64,000 nucleotides of DNA from Acidisoma silvae. Its GTDB lineage: Bacteria > Pseudomonadota > Alphaproteobacteria > Acetobacterales > Acetobacteraceae. Shown piece after piece: positions 63,363 to 64,000 of the stretch; the stretch's first letter is position 1, and the number at the start of each line of letters is the position of its first letter. Below the pieces are notes generated by a model. It did no database searches and was not told the origin of the DNA. It saw only the letters and a program-made list of their open reading frames with translations. Location of the stretch: the NCBI RefSeq assembly GCF_020618775.1, contig NZ_JAESVB010000013.1, positions 1-64,000 on the forward strand. The letters run 5' to 3'. Both the position numbers and the translations under genes were made by a program.

Positions 63363-63671
63363 CTAGAAGGTGCCGGGGGGCGTGAACCGGCTGCCGCCGC
63401 TCGCGCCCGTCGCCCAAGGGGCGGTTTCGTAGGAGGGTCGGTCGTCCTGCGTCGAGGGCTCGGTCGGCTTTACGACCGTCCCGTCGCGGTCAGCGACCGG
63501 CGGGGTCCAGATGGCATTTGAAGAGCCATAACCCGCATAGGGGTCATAGACCGGGTTCTGCATCGGCGGCGGCGGCGGCGGATGGTAGTCCGACACCTTC
63601 TTGATATTGCCGCTCTCGCAGGCCACGAGGGAAAGCGTCAGGATGGGGAGGAGGAGAAGGGCTCGGCGCAT
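63363..63671 (-). CDS. Small Pro-rich lipoprotein (102 aa)
   Basis: The N-terminus is a lipoprotein signal (RRALLLLPILTLSLVACES; lipobox LVAC). The mature part starts with a Pro-rich stretch (SDYHPPPPPPMQNPVYDPYA) and is otherwise disordered and Thr/Ser-rich. ATG 63671 has GGAG at 7 nt, but that site lies in a perfect 9-bp stem (63672-63701). The shared 12-bp motif lies just upstream. It heads an operon with the M50 protease. Similar small Pro-rich lipoproteins accompany plasmid-transfer genes; function unknown. Confidence 0.75.
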   Translation of the reverse strand: MRRALLLLPILTLSLVACESGNIKKVSDYHPPPPPPMQNPVYDPYAGYGSSNAIWTPPVADRDGTVVKPTEPSTQDDRPSYETAPWATGASGGSRFTPPGTF

Positions 63672-63701
63672 GACTGTGCTCCATGGTGATGAAGCACAGT
63701 C
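63672..63701 (-). promoter_or_regulatory. Leader hairpin over the ribosome binding site of the lipoprotein gene
   Basis: On the minus strand GACTGTGCT pairs perfectly with AGCACAGTC (9 bp, 12-nt loop). The right arm ends at the base before the ATG. The GGAG ribosome binding site straddles the loop and stem, so folding should limit translation. A weaker dyad over a ribosome binding site is also found before the gene at 59636. Confidence 0.55.
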
Positions 63702-63711
63702 TGGCCGGCTT

Positions 63712-63723
63712 ATTTGCGAACGG
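63712..63723 (-). promoter_or_regulatory. Shared 12-bp motif, copy 4 (one mismatch)
   Basis: On the minus strand CCGTTCGCAAAT matches copies 1-3 at 11 of 12 positions. It ends 40 bp before ATG 63671. The downstream element is CAGACT (weaker), again 11 bases after TTCGCA. Confidence 0.5.
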
Positions 63724-63744
63724 AGCGGGTTATCCGGTCAGGCG

Positions 63745-64000
63745 CTATCGCGCTGGACGCTCAGCGCCGTGAAAGCGCAAATGGACCAACTGCATACCCC
63801 TGTCCTGAGCCGTATCTTCGGCCGCCTTCTTGCCCGCGGCGAGGTCGGCGTTTTGGCTCCGTAGCTCCTGGTTTTCCCGCTGAAGCTTGGCAAGCTGACG
63901 CTCGTATTTGGCTTGGTCGGCCTTCGCGATCCTCACCGCCTCCTGGGCGGCAGCGGCCAGCACCGCCTTTTGGCGCTCGTAAAGCTCCAGCCATGCGCGA
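63745..64000 (-). CDS. Coiled-coil protein, C-terminal part (gene runs off the window)
   Basis: The frame is open to the right edge of the window and ends at 63745. The visible 84 residues are almost entirely coiled coil (AWLELYERQKAVLAAAAQEA, YERQLAKLQRENQELRSQNA, LAAGKKAAEDTAQD) with a short basic tail. The start lies beyond 64000; an internal GTG at 63963 is not favoured because the helix continues upstream of it. It could be part of a transfer, scaffold or structural protein; unknown. Confidence 0.6.
   Translation of the reverse strand, partial: RAWLELYERQKAVLAAAAQEAVRIAKADQAKYERQLAKLQRENQELRSQNADLAAGKKAAEDTAQDRGMQLVHLRFHGAERPAR

Noticed and set aside
1-64000. CRISPR arrays, tRNA or rRNA genes, replication origin with iterons
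   Set aside because: No regularly spaced repeats, no tRNA- or rRNA-like sequence and no iteron set were found by reading both strands.

Overview
The window reads as a high-GC alphaproteobacterium, most likely an Acetobacteraceae (acetic-acid-bacterium-like) accessory replicon or a chromosomal island. The grounds are an oxalate-catabolism cluster, a FixL-FixJ-FixK oxygen circuit, an imuA-imuB-dnaE2 mutasome cassette behind an alphaproteobacterial-type LexA box (GTTC-N7-GTTC), a plasmid-like set of small envelope genes, and a very heavy load of insertion sequences (IS6, IS630, IS1595, IS66, IS256, ISAs1, IS3, IS21, ISL3 and others). No tRNA, rRNA, replication gene or CRISPR array was seen. The genus is an inference; the sequence alone does not prove it.

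Layout. 0.3-0.7 kb: a two-gene small-protein unit behind a FixK/FNR-type box. 1.2-5.8 kb: transposase relics, a broken DMT transporter, a broken receiver-domain gene and a nearly complete IS1595 element. 5.9-6.8 kb: an mlaC-like lipid-transport gene and a remnant next to it. 6.9-10.5 kb: the oxygen-sensing module (single receiver protein, heme-PAS FixL, FixJ, divergent FixK-like regulator). 10.8-15.9 kb: MarR regulator, small lipoprotein, PanE-like reductase, a stop-interrupted IS630, GNAT protein. 15.9-23.1 kb: oxalate module (oxalyl-CoA decarboxylase, formyl-CoA transferase, oxalate/formate antiporter, a second CoA-transferase, divergent porin). 23.6-25.3 kb: an intact ThDP-enzyme-like protein that has lost its catalytic motifs. 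25.4-27.9 kb: intact IS66 with an 8-bp target duplication. 28.3-38.3 kb: phosphoketolase, frameshifted fabI, a second FixK-like regulator, an ISL3 relic, and a divergent alcohol dehydrogenase / aldehyde dehydrogenase pair. 38.4-48.6 kb: stacked IS elements (IS256, an IS1595 end and IS6 inside or beside pntA; ISAs1; IS3 inside IS21), with a flavin monooxygenase/TetR pair and a PAS gene cut by IS21. 48.7-54.5 kb: SOS mutasome operon. 54.6-64.0 kb: a plasmid-like block of secreted or membrane proteins (nuclease, thioredoxin-fold protein, lipoproteins, M50 protease).

How it fits together. Four FixK/FNR-type 14-mers (304, 7375, 34073, 36791) lie upstream of the small-protein unit, the receiver protein, the second FixK and the alcohol dehydrogenase. 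At the last two the box lies the same distance from the start codon. The inferred circuit is FixL/FixJ to FixK to fermentative or redox outputs under low oxygen. The oxalate genes form a complete uptake, activation, decarboxylation and formate-export cycle. In the last 10 kb, four separate transcription units share a 12-bp motif (CCGTTCGCAAAA or a one-mismatch form). At three of them it lies 41-44 bp before the start codon, which suggests one dedicated regulator or sigma factor for that block.
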